A DNA stretch of 54,321 bases from Microbispora siamensis (GTDB taxonomy: Bacteria > Actinomycetota > Actinomycetes > Streptosporangiales > Streptosporangiaceae). The stretch's first letter is position 1; each line of letters opens with the position of its first letter. The stretch covers positions 1-54,321 of the forward strand of contig NZ_BOOF01000061.1 in the NCBI RefSeq assembly GCF_016863095.1, in the 5' to 3' direction. The position numbers were made by a program, and so were the translations under genes. Shown piece after piece: positions 16,450 to 24,535 of the stretch. The notes under the pieces are model-generated. The model was given only the letters and a program-made list of their open reading frames with translations, had not been told where the DNA came from and made no database searches.

Positions 16450-17850
16450 TCACAGCAGGGCGGACGTGTTCGCCATGGCGTCGCCGAGGAACAGCCCGGC
16501 CGGATCGACCCGCGCGCGGACGCGGTCGGCGGCCGCCACCTGCTCGGCGCCGAGATGCCCCTGCGGCTGGTCGAAGGTCTCCACGAAGGTGGGGGCCGTG
16601 CGGCCGGTGTCCCACGGCCGGAGCGCCGCCCGCACCTTCGCGCAGTGCCGCCTGATCGTCTCCTCGGCGGCCGGGCCGTCCGGCGCCCCCGCGCCCGAGT
16701 AGGCGTAGCGGGCGTCGAGGTGCCCGAGCGCGCCCGCGCCCGGGACCGGGCGGGAGATCGCCCCGCCGAGCTGGCGCAGGCCCGCCAGGATCAGAGGCGA
16801 GCCCGAGCCCTCCCCCGTCACCCGCAGGAACGCCCGCTCGCCCTCCTCGTCGAGCTCCCGCAGGAGCAGGTGGTCGCCGAGGATGGGGACGGGGTCCGCC
16901 GGATCCATGTGCGTCTCGAGCACTGCGGCCGGTGTGGTGAGGTGCCAGGTGTCCAGCACCGGCTCCGCGACGGCGCGCAGCGGCCCGAGGAGGTCCTCCG
17001 CGTGCCGGCGCGCCGTCGCCACGTCGTCCTCCGACTCGCACAGCACCGCGCCGTCGACGCACAGCATCGTGCCCCGCGACAGCACGTCCGGCACCTCCGG
17101 CACGCGCGGAAGGTTCATCATGCGGAGGGAGGTGGACGCCTCCGGCGGCGCGTCCAAGGTCCACCTGCGCCACGCCGACAGCAGCCGGGCGGCGTGGGCC
17201 GCGGGCCAGAAGGCCGCCCCGGTGACGACCCGGGCCACGGGGAACAGGTCGATCTCGATGGCGGTGACGACGCCGAATCCCCCTCCCCCGCCGCGCAACG
17301 CCCAGAACAGCTCCGGGTCCGACGCGTCGTCCACCCGGCGGACCTCGCCGTCCGCGGTGACCAGCTCGACCGCGCGCACGGTGTTGACGGCGAGACCGAC
17401 CTTCCTGCCGTAGAAGCTCAGGCCGCCTCTCAGCAGGTAGCCGACGACGCCGACGGTCGGCGACGAGCCGTGCGCCGCGGTCAGGCCGTGGGCGGCGGCC
17501 GCCTCGACCACGGCGCCCCAGCGGGTGCCCGCCGGGATCCACGCCCTGCGCCGCGCCGCGTCGACCTCGACCGGTCCGTCCAGCAGCGTGCGCACCAGAA
17601 GGTCGCGGCCCATGGGACGGGCGGCGGCGGACTGGTGCCCGGTCGTGTGCGCCCGCACGCCCAGGCCGTTCTCGCGGGCGTACCGGACGGCCGCGCGGAC
17701 CTGGTCCACGGTCCGCGCGGTGATCGCCGCGGCCGGCCGCACCGGCGCGTGCAGGTTGAAGACCGCGGTCGCGGCCTCGTACTCCGCCGTCCCCGGCGGC
17801 GTGACGCCCGGGTCCCGCCCGGCGGCCCGGGTCGCCGCTGCGCCGCTCAC
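16450..17850 (-). CDS. BBE-like FAD-linked oxidoreductase
   Basis: This 466-residue protein starts at GTG 17850, overlapping the upstream methyltransferase stop in GTGA, so translation is coupled. It has the FAD-binding PCMH domain: VRAHTTGHQS with His72 in the position of the flavin-linking histidine, GSSPTVGVVGYLLRGGLSFYGRKVGL, and LRGGGGGFGVVT. The cysteine of bicovalent members is absent. The C-terminal berberine-bridge block ends VDPAGLFLGDAMANTSALL. The TTGHQ variant of the usual GGGHS is unusual. The reaction is probably a two-electron oxidation of an alcohol, amine or phenolic intermediate, acting with or after the methyltransferase. Confidence 0.82.
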   Translation of the reverse strand: MSGAAATRAAGRDPGVTPPGTAEYEAATAVFNLHAPVRPAAAITARTVDQVRAAVRYARENGLGVRAHTTGHQSAAARPMGRDLLVRTLLDGPVEVDAARRRAWIPAGTRWGAVVEAAAAHGLTAAHGSSPTVGVVGYLLRGGLSFYGRKVGLAVNTVRAVELVTADGEVRRVDDASDPELFWALRGGGGGFGVVTAIEIDLFPVARVVTGAAFWPAAHAARLLSAWRRWTLDAPPEASTSLRMMNLPRVPEVPDVLSRGTMLCVDGAVLCESEDDVATARRHAEDLLGPLRAVAEPVLDTWHLTTPAAVLETHMDPADPVPILGDHLLLRELDEEGERAFLRVTGEGSGSPLILAGLRQLGGAISRPVPGAGALGHLDARYAYSGAGAPDGPAAEETIRRHCAKVRAALRPWDTGRTAPTFVETFDQPQGHLGAEQVAAADRVRARVDPAGLFLGDAMANTSALL

Positions 17851-19394
17851 CGCCGTACCGCGGTGACGAAGACGAACGTGCCGGGACCGGACAGGTCCTG
17901 GACGGTCATCCCGGCGCCGTCCAGCCATTCGGCGATCCGGCCGATGTCGAACAGCAGCATGCCCTCCGGGCGGCTCGGGAAGTGGTGGGACTCCTGGAAG
18001 TGCCGCTCCACCGGGTCGTCCGAGAACCGGAACGTCATCATCGTGAAGGTGCCGCCGGGCCGCAGGCACCGGCCCACCTCGCCGATCACCCGCTCGGCGT
18101 CCTCGGGGAACGCCTGCAGCGCGTTCCAGCACTGCACCGCCCCGAGGCTGGCGTCGGCGAAGGGCAGGGCCAGCGCGTCGCCGAGGACGGCCGGCACGTC
18201 GGCGAGCCTGCGCCGCAGCACGTTCAGCATGGGCAGCCCGGCGTCGAGGGCGATCACCCGCTCGGCGCCGACGGTCCGCGCCAGGACCTCGGTCCACCTG
18301 CCCGCGCCGGCGGCGAGGTCGAGCACGGGCCCGTCCACGGGCCGCACGTGCTCCGCGATGTAGGCGTCCTCGTCGTCCCACGTGACCTCGTCGCCCCAGT
18401 TGGAGCCCGCCACCCGGAGGAAGGCCGGGCGGAGCACCGACTCGTAGTACAGGCCCATGCTGGGCATCTCGGCGAGCTTCTGCAGCAGGTCGGCGGTGAC
18501 GTCGTCGGCGACGTCCGCCGTGTCCCGCACGCCTGCGGACAGGTCGAGGATGCCGTGCGCGATGGGGTAGGAGGTGGCGCACCGGTCACACCGGGCGCCG
18601 GTGTCCCTCAGCTCGAAGGCGCCGCCGCAGCCCGGGCAGCGCAGCGCCCCGGCGTGCCGCCGGAAGATGTCGGCGGCCACGGGGGACGGGCTCGTCCGCA
18701 GCCTGTCGTCGATCGGCCGCGCCTTCGAAGGGGCGGGGGTCCCGTTGCGGGCCGCCCAGTAGGCCTTCGCGCCGGTGTAGGCCAGCACCGTCTGGGTGTC
18801 GTAGTCCCAGTTGGCCCTGACCTGCTCGGGGGTGAGCTCGCGGATCCACCGCTGGTCGAACTTGCGCTCTGTCTCGTCCAGGGACCACACCGACGGCGCG
18901 GGCCAGCACCGGCCGAGGTCCGGGTCGGCGGGGTCCAGGAGCCGCAGCGTCCGCTCCAGCCTCGTCAGGTCCTCCTCGTCGAGCGCGGCCTCACCCGCGG
19001 CGGCGAGGATCCGGTCGCGGTCGGCGGGGAAGTGCGACAGCAGGTAGAGGAGGGCGAGCGTCAGCGGCGACCGCGAGTCGCCGCCGCGCAGCAGGTCGAG
19101 GTAGCGGTCGAGGCCCTCGCGGACCGCGGCGGCCACCTCGCCGCCGCCGTCCTGGATGTCGGTCTCGGCGAGCAGGCCGAGAAGCACGGCCAGCAGCCCC
19201 CGGCGGTCGTCGCCGGCGCGGTCGAGTAGCGCGATCAGAGCGGGCACGGTGGACTCGGCGAGGGCTGTCGGCGCGCCCTCCGACCACAGGGCCCCGGTCA
19301 GCCGCTGGAACTCGGCGTCGAGCCGGTCGGGGGCGGCGTTCTCGAACGAGTCCAGGAGGTCGGCCACGGCGGGGGTAATCGTGGCAACGCTCAT
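17847..19394 (-). CDS. HEAT-like / zinc-ribbon / SAM methyltransferase fusion
   Basis: This 515-residue protein starts at ATG 19394 behind AAGGA. Residues 1-160 are leucine/alanine-rich paired helices that look like HEAT/armadillo repeats. Residues 251-275 form a zinc ribbon (Cys253, Cys256, Cys269, Cys272). Residues 340-515 are a class I methyltransferase with motif I VLDLAAGAGRW (357-367), IALDAG, LGDALALPFAD and LRPGG. The C-terminal half resembles Trm112-like/RlmA-like stand-alone small-molecule methyltransferases. The N-terminal repeat domain could be a protein-interaction platform, for example for a carrier protein. The substrate is unknown. It is coupled to the BBE oxidase and is divergent from the SDR gene. 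Confidence 0.72.
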   Translation of the reverse strand: MSVATITPAVADLLDSFENAAPDRLDAEFQRLTGALWSEGAPTALAESTVPALIALLDRAGDDRRGLLAVLLGLLAETDIQDGGGEVAAAVREGLDRYLDLLRGGDSRSPLTLALLYLLSHFPADRDRILAAAGEAALDEEDLTRLERTLRLLDPADPDLGRCWPAPSVWSLDETERKFDQRWIRELTPEQVRANWDYDTQTVLAYTGAKAYWAARNGTPAPSKARPIDDRLRTSPSPVAADIFRRHAGALRCPGCGGAFELRDTGARCDRCATSYPIAHGILDLSAGVRDTADVADDVTADLLQKLAEMPSMGLYYESVLRPAFLRVAGSNWGDEVTWDDEDAYIAEHVRPVDGPVLDLAAGAGRWTEVLARTVGAERVIALDAGLPMLNVLRRRLADVPAVLGDALALPFADASLGAVQCWNALQAFPEDAERVIGEVGRCLRPGGTFTMMTFRFSDDPVERHFQESHHFPSRPEGMLLFDIGRIAEWLDGAGMTVQDLSGPGTFVFVTAVRR

Positions 19395-19643
19395 CGGCGA
19401 ATCCTTTCCATAAATGCTCGAAGGCATGGATCGGCCATATTCCGCGTGGACCGGCAACCACGTGTTGAACTCGAATAGACCCGCGATCGCGAAACGTCCG
19501 CGGAAATCATCGCACCGGCGGCCTTACGGGTCTTCTCCCAGTGTGCTGGACACTTTCCGGCGGCCACCAGGCCACATATGAATGGCCGCGCATGAGCATT
19601 CCATGAGATGCGCAACCGCGCGGCGGCGGTGTGAAGTGACAGC

Positions 19644-20399
19644 ATGAGCGAATTCGCGGATATCGCCGTACTCATTACCGGCGGCGGCAGCGGCATCGGC
19701 CTGGCCACCGCCCGGAGTCTGCTGAAGGCCGGTGCGCGCGTCGCGCTGGCCGGGCGTGACGAGGACCGGCTGGAGGCCGCCGCCCGGGAGCTCGGGCACG
19801 GCGAGCGGCTCCTCACCGTGCCGGCCGACGTGTCCCGTTGCGACGACCTGGACCGGCTCATGGACCGGGTGGGGGAACGGTTCGGCGGCCTCGGCGGGGT
19901 CTTCGCGAACGCGGGCGTGCCGTTCGCCTCGCGGGCCGCGGACATCACCGAGGCGGACTACGACCTGGTGGTCGGGACCAACTTCAAGGGCACCCTCTTC
20001 ACCGTCCAGAAGGCCCTGCCGCTGCTGCGCGACGGCGGATCGGTGGTTCTGAACGGGTCCTGGCTCGCACACCGCGGCGCGGCCATGGGAGCGCTGTACG
20101 CCGCCAGCAAGGCGGCGGTGCTGAGCCTGGCGAGCACGCTCGCCCCGGACCTGGCCGAGCGCGGCATCCGGGTGAACGCCGTCACCCCCGGCCACGTCCA
20201 GACGCCGATGCTGGACGTCGTCACCGGCAACCAGGAGCAGGTGCGGGAGTTCTTCCGCGGCCAGGTGGCGCTGGGCCGCATCGGCGACCCCGAGGAGATC
20301 GCGGAGACGGTGCTCTTCCTGCTGTCGCCCCGCTCCTCGTACATCACCGGCCAGGAGATCGTCGTCGACGGCGGCCTGGTCGGCTCCATCCCCAACTGA
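19644..20399 (+). CDS. Short-chain dehydrogenase/reductase
   Basis: This 251-residue classical SDR has TGGGSGIG (12-19) for NAD(P) binding, FANAG (87-91), catalytic Ser139, Tyr152 and Lys156 (YAASK), and a VTPGHVQTPM segment. The end, GQEIVVDGGLV, is the usual SDR substrate-loop tail. Arg38 after the second strand favours NADPH. It reduces a ketone or oxidises an alcohol of an intermediate. No strong ribosome site is visible before ATG 19644. The gene is divergent from the methyltransferase gene, and the 249-bp gap must carry both promoters. It is probably the first gene of the run to 24378. Confidence 0.88.
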   Translation: MSEFADIAVLITGGGSGIGLATARSLLKAGARVALAGRDEDRLEAAARELGHGERLLTVPADVSRCDDLDRLMDRVGERFGGLGGVFANAGVPFASRAADITEADYDLVVGTNFKGTLFTVQKALPLLRDGGSVVLNGSWLAHRGAAMGALYAASKAAVLSLASTLAPDLAERGIRVNAVTPGHVQTPMLDVVTGNQEQVREFFRGQVALGRIGDPEEIAETVLFLLSPRSSYITGQEIVVDGGLVGSIPN

Positions 20400-20522
20400 A
20401 CTCCCTCCGGCCCGCCTGAGGGTTCCCCGCTCAACGCCCCGACCGGCAGCCGGTCCGCGTACGTGGACGACGATCCGCCTCCGGTCAACAGATCAATCCA
20501 GAAAGTCGTAGGAGGTAACGGG

Positions 20523-21902
20523 ATGGGCGACGGGATCAAGACTCGCGCCGTGGTTCTCGGAGGCAGTCTCGCCGGCCTGTTCGCGGCCAGGGTGCTCTCC
20601 GACGCGTACGACGAAGTGCTCGTCGTGGACCGGGACCTGCTGGCCGGGGTCCAGGAGCCCCGCCGCGGCTGCCCGCAGGGCAAGCACATCAACGGCCTGC
20701 TGACCGGTGGCCAGCGGGCCATCGAGCAGATGTACCCGGGCATCACCGAGGAGCTGTTCGCCGACGGCGTGCCGAAGGGCGACCTCGGCGGGACCGTCCG
20801 CTGGTACATGCTGGGCAAGCGGCTGCAGCAGCAGACGGCGGACATGCTGTGCGTGGGCGCCAGCCGCCCGAAGCTGGAGTACCACGTCCGTGAGCGCACG
20901 CAGGCCCTGCCCAACGTCAGGCTCGTGGAGCAGACCGACATCCTCGGCCTGGAGGCCACGCCGGACCGCAGCCGGATCACCGGCGTGCGCGTGCAGCGCC
21001 AGGGCCAGGACGTGGAGGTCCTCGACGCCGACCTCGTCGTCGACGCCACCGGGCGCGGCTCGCGCACCCCGGTCTGGCTGGAGGAGCTCGGCTACCCGCC
21101 GGTGCCCGAGGACCGCAAGAAGATCGGCCTGGGCTACGTGACGCAGTACTACCGGCTGAACTCCGACCCCTACCAGGGCGACCTGTCGATCAACGTGGTC
21201 GCGCACCCGGGCCTGCCCCGCGGCTGCATCTTCGCCAAGACCGAGGGCGACCGCGTCGAGATGACGACCTACGGCATCCTGGGCGACCACCCGCCGACCG
21301 ACCAGGCCGGCCTGTACGCCTGGATCGACTCGCTCGGCATCCCGGAGTACACCGAGGCGCTGCGCGACGCCGAGCCCCTCACCGAGCCGGTGGCGTTCCG
21401 CTTCCCGACCACGATGCGGCGCCGTTACGAGGACATGCCCCGCTTCCCCCAGGGCCTGCTGGTCACCGGCGACGCCGTGACCTGCTTCAACCCCGTGTAC
21501 GCGGGCGGCATGACGGTCGCGGCGAAGTCCGCGCTGGTCATCCGCGACCACCTGCACACCGGTGCCGCGCCCCGGCCGCTTGAGTACTTCCGCGACCTGG
21601 CCAGGACCGTGATCGACCCGCAGTGGGAGATGACCAACACCGTGGACCTCAGCTTCCCCGGTGTGGAGGGCAAGCGGACGTTCAAGGTGCGCCTGGCGCA
21701 GGCGATGGCCAAGCGGACGATCATCGCCGCCACCAGGGACGGCAAGGTCACCGCCGCGTACATGCGGGCGGCCGGCCAGGTGGAGCGTCCCGAGACGCTG
21801 CAGCGCCCGGCGATGCTCCTGCGGATCCTGCTGCAGTCGCTGCGCGGGCCGAAGACGCTGCCGCCGCGCGGCGTCGTCCGGCGCCAGCGGCAGACCGTGT
21901 AG
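20523..21902 (+). CDS. FAD-dependent epoxidase/monooxygenase, LasC/MonCI type
   Basis: This 459-residue flavoprotein starts at ATG 20523 behind a near-perfect TAGGAGGT site. It has VVLGGSLAGLFAARVL with the Rossmann glycines (near residues 10-25), LVVDRD, EPRRGCPQGKHINGLL (close to the PRRGVPQ-H motif of MonCI and LasC epoxidases), VVDATGRGSRTPVWLEELG and the second FAD motif LLVTGDAVTCFNPVYAGGMT. The halogenase motif GWxWxIP is absent, so it is not an SgcC3-type chlorinase. The family epoxidises alkenes or hydroxylates with NAD(P)H and O2. If the product has an unsaturated chain it could be the substrate; none is evident from genes here. Confidence 0.82.
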   Translation: MGDGIKTRAVVLGGSLAGLFAARVLSDAYDEVLVVDRDLLAGVQEPRRGCPQGKHINGLLTGGQRAIEQMYPGITEELFADGVPKGDLGGTVRWYMLGKRLQQQTADMLCVGASRPKLEYHVRERTQALPNVRLVEQTDILGLEATPDRSRITGVRVQRQGQDVEVLDADLVVDATGRGSRTPVWLEELGYPPVPEDRKKIGLGYVTQYYRLNSDPYQGDLSINVVAHPGLPRGCIFAKTEGDRVEMTTYGILGDHPPTDQAGLYAWIDSLGIPEYTEALRDAEPLTEPVAFRFPTTMRRRYEDMPRFPQGLLVTGDAVTCFNPVYAGGMTVAAKSALVIRDHLHTGAAPRPLEYFRDLARTVIDPQWEMTNTVDLSFPGVEGKRTFKVRLAQAMAKRTIIAATRDGKVTAAYMRAAGQVERPETLQRPAMLLRILLQSLRGPKTLPPRGVVRRQRQTV

Positions 21903-22018
21903 GAGGCGCGCCGCAGGGGCCGTGCCGCGTCCCGGCACGAGCCGCCGCGCAGAGCGCACGCCGCAAGATGCGTGCCGGGAGAACCGGCGACCACACTCCG
22001 AATGCGGGGACGGCCCCG

Positions 22019-22048
22019 GGCGGATCCTCGATCCGGCCCGGATCCGCC
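22019..22048 (+). terminator. Weak hairpin between epoxidase and SgcJ-like genes
   Basis: 9-bp inverted repeat 22019-22027 / 22040-22048 with no T-run. It may only be a processing or attenuation structure, because the gene order suggests a common transcript. Confidence 0.35.
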
Positions 22049-22087
22049 GTCCCCGCCCCTTCCAGCGATCGTGAAAGGGACCGAACC

Positions 22088-22507
22088 ATGTCACCCGTCA
22101 GCTCTTCCCCCACCGTCGTGGACGACGCGACGGCCATCCGCGAGGTGCCCGGCCGCATCATCGAGGCCTGGAGCGGCAACGACGCCGACGCGTTCGCGGA
22201 GGTCTTCACCGAGGACGCCACGATGATCCTCCCCGGCGTCTTCGTCACCGGGCGCGAGCAGATCCGCGCCTTCATGGCGGGCGCCTTCGCCGGGCCGTAC
22301 AAGGGCACCCGGGTCACCGGCGAGCCCGTGGTGGCCAAGTTCCTCGGCGCCGACGCGGCCGTGCTCGTGACGCGCGGCGGCGTCCTGGCCCCCGGCGAGA
22401 CCGAGCCCGCCCCCGAGCGGGCCGTCCGCGCCACCTGGGTGCTGTCCAAGCAGGACGGCCGGTGGCTGCTCACCGCCTACCAGAACACTCCGATCAACGC
22501 GGCCTGA
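22088..22507 (+). CDS. SgcJ/EcaC-family NTF2-like protein
   Basis: This 139-residue protein starts at ATG 22088. It belongs to the TIGR02246/SgcJ-EcaC group of the NTF2/SnoaL-like fold: IREVPGRIIEAWSGNDADAF, then VFTEDATMILPGVFVTGREQIRAFM, and the final strands RATWVLSKQDGRWLLTAYQNTP. The cone-shaped pocket binds small molecules; members include SgcJ of the C-1027 enediyne cluster, as well as many unrelated actinomycete proteins. A catalytic role is not proven for the family. Its presence beside SgcC, SgcC4 and SgcC5 homologues in one cluster is notable. It lies 25 bp upstream of the DUF2855 gene. Confidence 0.82.
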   Translation: MSPVSSSPTVVDDATAIREVPGRIIEAWSGNDADAFAEVFTEDATMILPGVFVTGREQIRAFMAGAFAGPYKGTRVTGEPVVAKFLGADAAVLVTRGGVLAPGETEPAPERAVRATWVLSKQDGRWLLTAYQNTPINAA

Positions 22508-22532
22508 CGCGACACCACGGCAAGGAGACGAC

Positions 22533-23615
22533 ATGTCCGGTTCGGCTGGATGGGACCTGCTGTTCAGGCGCGACGACCTCACGGTGAGCGAGGTGCGGGA
22601 GGCCACGCCCGCTCCGCTGGGCGAGGGAGAGGTCCGGCTCGCGGTCGAGAGCTTCGGCCTCACCACCAACAACGCGACGTACGCCCGCTTCGGCGACGAC
22701 GCCGTGATCGCCTTCTGGCAGGCGTTCCCCGGCCCCGAGGGGTACGGCCGGGTGCCCGTGTGGGGGTTCGCGCGGGTCGAGGAGTCCCGCCACCCCGAGA
22801 TCGCCGTGGGTGACAGGTACTTCGGCTACATGCCCATGTCCACGCACCACGTCGTCGCCGCCCAGCCGACGGCGCGGGGCTTCGTCGACACCACGCCCCA
22901 GCGTGGCTTCCTGCACCCCTGGTACCTCACCTTCGAGCGCGTGGCGGAACCCGGCCCCCTGGACGACCGCTGGGCCGTGCTCCACCCCGTCTACCCCGCG
23001 TCCTTCAACCTCGCCGACCTCCTGCAGCGGCAGGCCGCGGAAGGCGCCCAGTCGGTGCTGATCACCAGCGCCTCCAGCAAGGTGGCGATCGGTCTGGCCG
23101 AGGAGCTGGCCTTCCGGCAGGTGGGCCTGTCCGCCGTGGGCGTGACCTCCGCCCGCAACGTCGGTTTCGTGGAGGGGCTCGGCCTGTACGACAAGGTCGT
23201 CTCCTACGACGCGATCTCCTCGCTGTCGCCGACGCCGCCGGCCGTCTTCGTCGACCTCACCGGCGACCCGGTCCGGCGCACCACCGTCTGCGAGCGCTTC
23301 GCCGGGGAGCTCCGCCACACGGCGCTGGTCGGGTTCACCCACTCCAACGCGTCCGTCCTGCCCCCGCCCGGCCTGGCCGGTCCCGAGCCGGAGGTGTTCT
23401 TCACCCCGGCGATCGAGATGCAGACCGCGGCCGAGGAGGGCGAGGACGCCTACTACGCGCGGTACGCCGCGTCCGAGCGGCGCTTCGTCGAGTCGACGAC
23501 GACGTGGCTCGACGTGCGGCGGCAGCGGGGACCGGAGGCGGCCGCGGCCGCGCTCGGCGCCCTGCTCGCCGGGGAGCAGCCCCCCGGCACGAGCACCATC
23601 ATCAGCCCCCGGTGA
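22533..23615 (+). CDS. DUF2855-family MDR-like protein
   Basis: This 360-residue protein starts at ATG 22533 behind AAGGAGA. It matches DUF2855, a distant relative of medium-chain dehydrogenase/quinone reductases: VRLAVESFGLTTNNATYARFGD (near residues 36-57), VWGFARVEESRHPEIAVGDRYFGYMPMSTHHVV, and a Rossmann-like half with VLITSASSKVAIGLA and AVGVTSARNVGFVEGLGLYDKVVSYD. The GxGxxG motif is replaced by SASSKVA, so cofactor binding is uncertain. The function is unknown; reduction of an activated alkene or CoA ester is a guess. The gene is 31 bp upstream of the DUF2306 gene, in the same operon. Confidence 0.8.
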   Translation: MSGSAGWDLLFRRDDLTVSEVREATPAPLGEGEVRLAVESFGLTTNNATYARFGDDAVIAFWQAFPGPEGYGRVPVWGFARVEESRHPEIAVGDRYFGYMPMSTHHVVAAQPTARGFVDTTPQRGFLHPWYLTFERVAEPGPLDDRWAVLHPVYPASFNLADLLQRQAAEGAQSVLITSASSKVAIGLAEELAFRQVGLSAVGVTSARNVGFVEGLGLYDKVVSYDAISSLSPTPPAVFVDLTGDPVRRTTVCERFAGELRHTALVGFTHSNASVLPPPGLAGPEPEVFFTPAIEMQTAAEEGEDAYYARYAASERRFVESTTTWLDVRRQRGPEAAAAALGALLAGEQPPGTSTIISPR

Positions 23616-23646
23616 CCGAGGGCGCTCCGACAGGAGAGTACGAACG

Positions 23647-24378
23647 ATGACCCGCATAGAAATCGAGAAGCCGGTCCCGAAGGCCGGCGACCTGAACGGG
23701 CGCCCGCACGGGGAGCAGCGTTGGTGGCGCCGCCCCTGGATCGTCCCGCTGGCGATCGTCGTCGCGGCGTTCCTGGTCTACCAGACCTCGCCGTTCGCAC
23801 GCGCCGGCCTGGACGAGACCAAGGCGCCCATCCCGCCGCACGACGGCTTCTCGCTGTACTACCCCCTGCTGCTGACCCACATCATCATGGGGTCGGTCAC
23901 GATGGTGACCGTCGTGCTCCAGCTGTGGCCGCGGCTGCGGCGCCGCCGCCCCGCGGTGCACCGGTGGGCCGGCCGCATCTACGTCGTCGCCACGCTGGTG
24001 ACCGGCGTGGCAGGCCTGGTCATCGTGCGCTTCGCTCCGGTCACGGGCCAGATCGGCGTCACGATGGCGACGGTCCTGTGGCTGGTCACCACCGTCGTCG
24101 CGTACATCGCGGCCGTGCGCGGCAAGTGGGTCCTGCACCGGCGCTTCATGCTCTACAGCTTCGCGCTCGTCATGAACAACGTGTGGGGCCCGGTGATCGT
24201 CAACATCGGCATCGCGAACCACGTGCAGCTTCCCTACCTCATCGAGGCGGCCCGTTGGTTCGGCTGGGTGGTCAACCTCATGCTCGTGCAGTGGTGGCTG
24301 TACCGGACCGCGGGTCGTCCCCTGGACGTGCCGCCGGACCCGAAGACCCGGGCCAGGCGGACGGTTGTCGTGTCCTGA
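23647..24378 (+). CDS. DUF2306-family membrane protein
   Basis: This 243-residue protein has four to six predicted transmembrane helices: WIVPLAIVVAAFLVYQ (near 31-46), LLLTHIIMGSVTMVTVVLQLW, AGRIYVVATLVTGVAGLVIV, MATVLWLVTTVVAYIAAV and others. Histidines in LTHIIMG, RPAVHRWAGR and KWVLHRRFML follow the pattern of DUF2306 proteins, which resemble haem- or quinone-binding four-helix membrane domains. The function is unknown; electron transfer at the membrane is a reasonable idea. It is the last gene before the terminator at 24432-24468. Confidence 0.78.
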   Translation: MTRIEIEKPVPKAGDLNGRPHGEQRWWRRPWIVPLAIVVAAFLVYQTSPFARAGLDETKAPIPPHDGFSLYYPLLLTHIIMGSVTMVTVVLQLWPRLRRRRPAVHRWAGRIYVVATLVTGVAGLVIVRFAPVTGQIGVTMATVLWLVTTVVAYIAAVRGKWVLHRRFMLYSFALVMNNVWGPVIVNIGIANHVQLPYLIEAARWFGWVVNLMLVQWWLYRTAGRPLDVPPDPKTRARRTVVVS

Positions 24379-24431
24379 CCCGCTCCGACCGGCGGGCGGG
24401 AGACGACGCCTCACGCGGTTGTCACCGGCAG

Positions 24432-24468
24432 CGAGGGGGCCCCGATCCACGAGATCGGGGCCCCCTCG
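24432..24468. terminator. Strong 16-bp hairpin between convergent genes
   Basis: Perfect stem 24432-24447 / 24453-24468 with a 5-nt loop. It lies between the DUF2306 stop (24378) and the solute-binding protein stop (24536) and can terminate both transcripts. Confidence 0.85.
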
Positions 24469-24535
24469 GCGTTGTGCGTGTCCGGTGGTGTGAGAGGAGG
24501 GCCAGGCGACCCGGCCCTCCTCCTCGATGCTCCGG

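Noticed and set aside
20523..21902. Idea that the FAD enzyme is the SgcC3-type halogenase of a C-1027-like cassette
   Set aside because: The GWxWxIP halogenase motif is absent, and EPRRGCPQ-type sequence points to the LasC/MonCI epoxidase group.
24432..24468. Attachment site or mobile-element end
   Set aside because: It is a simple perfect hairpin between convergent stops with no integrase or transposase nearby; a terminator explains it.
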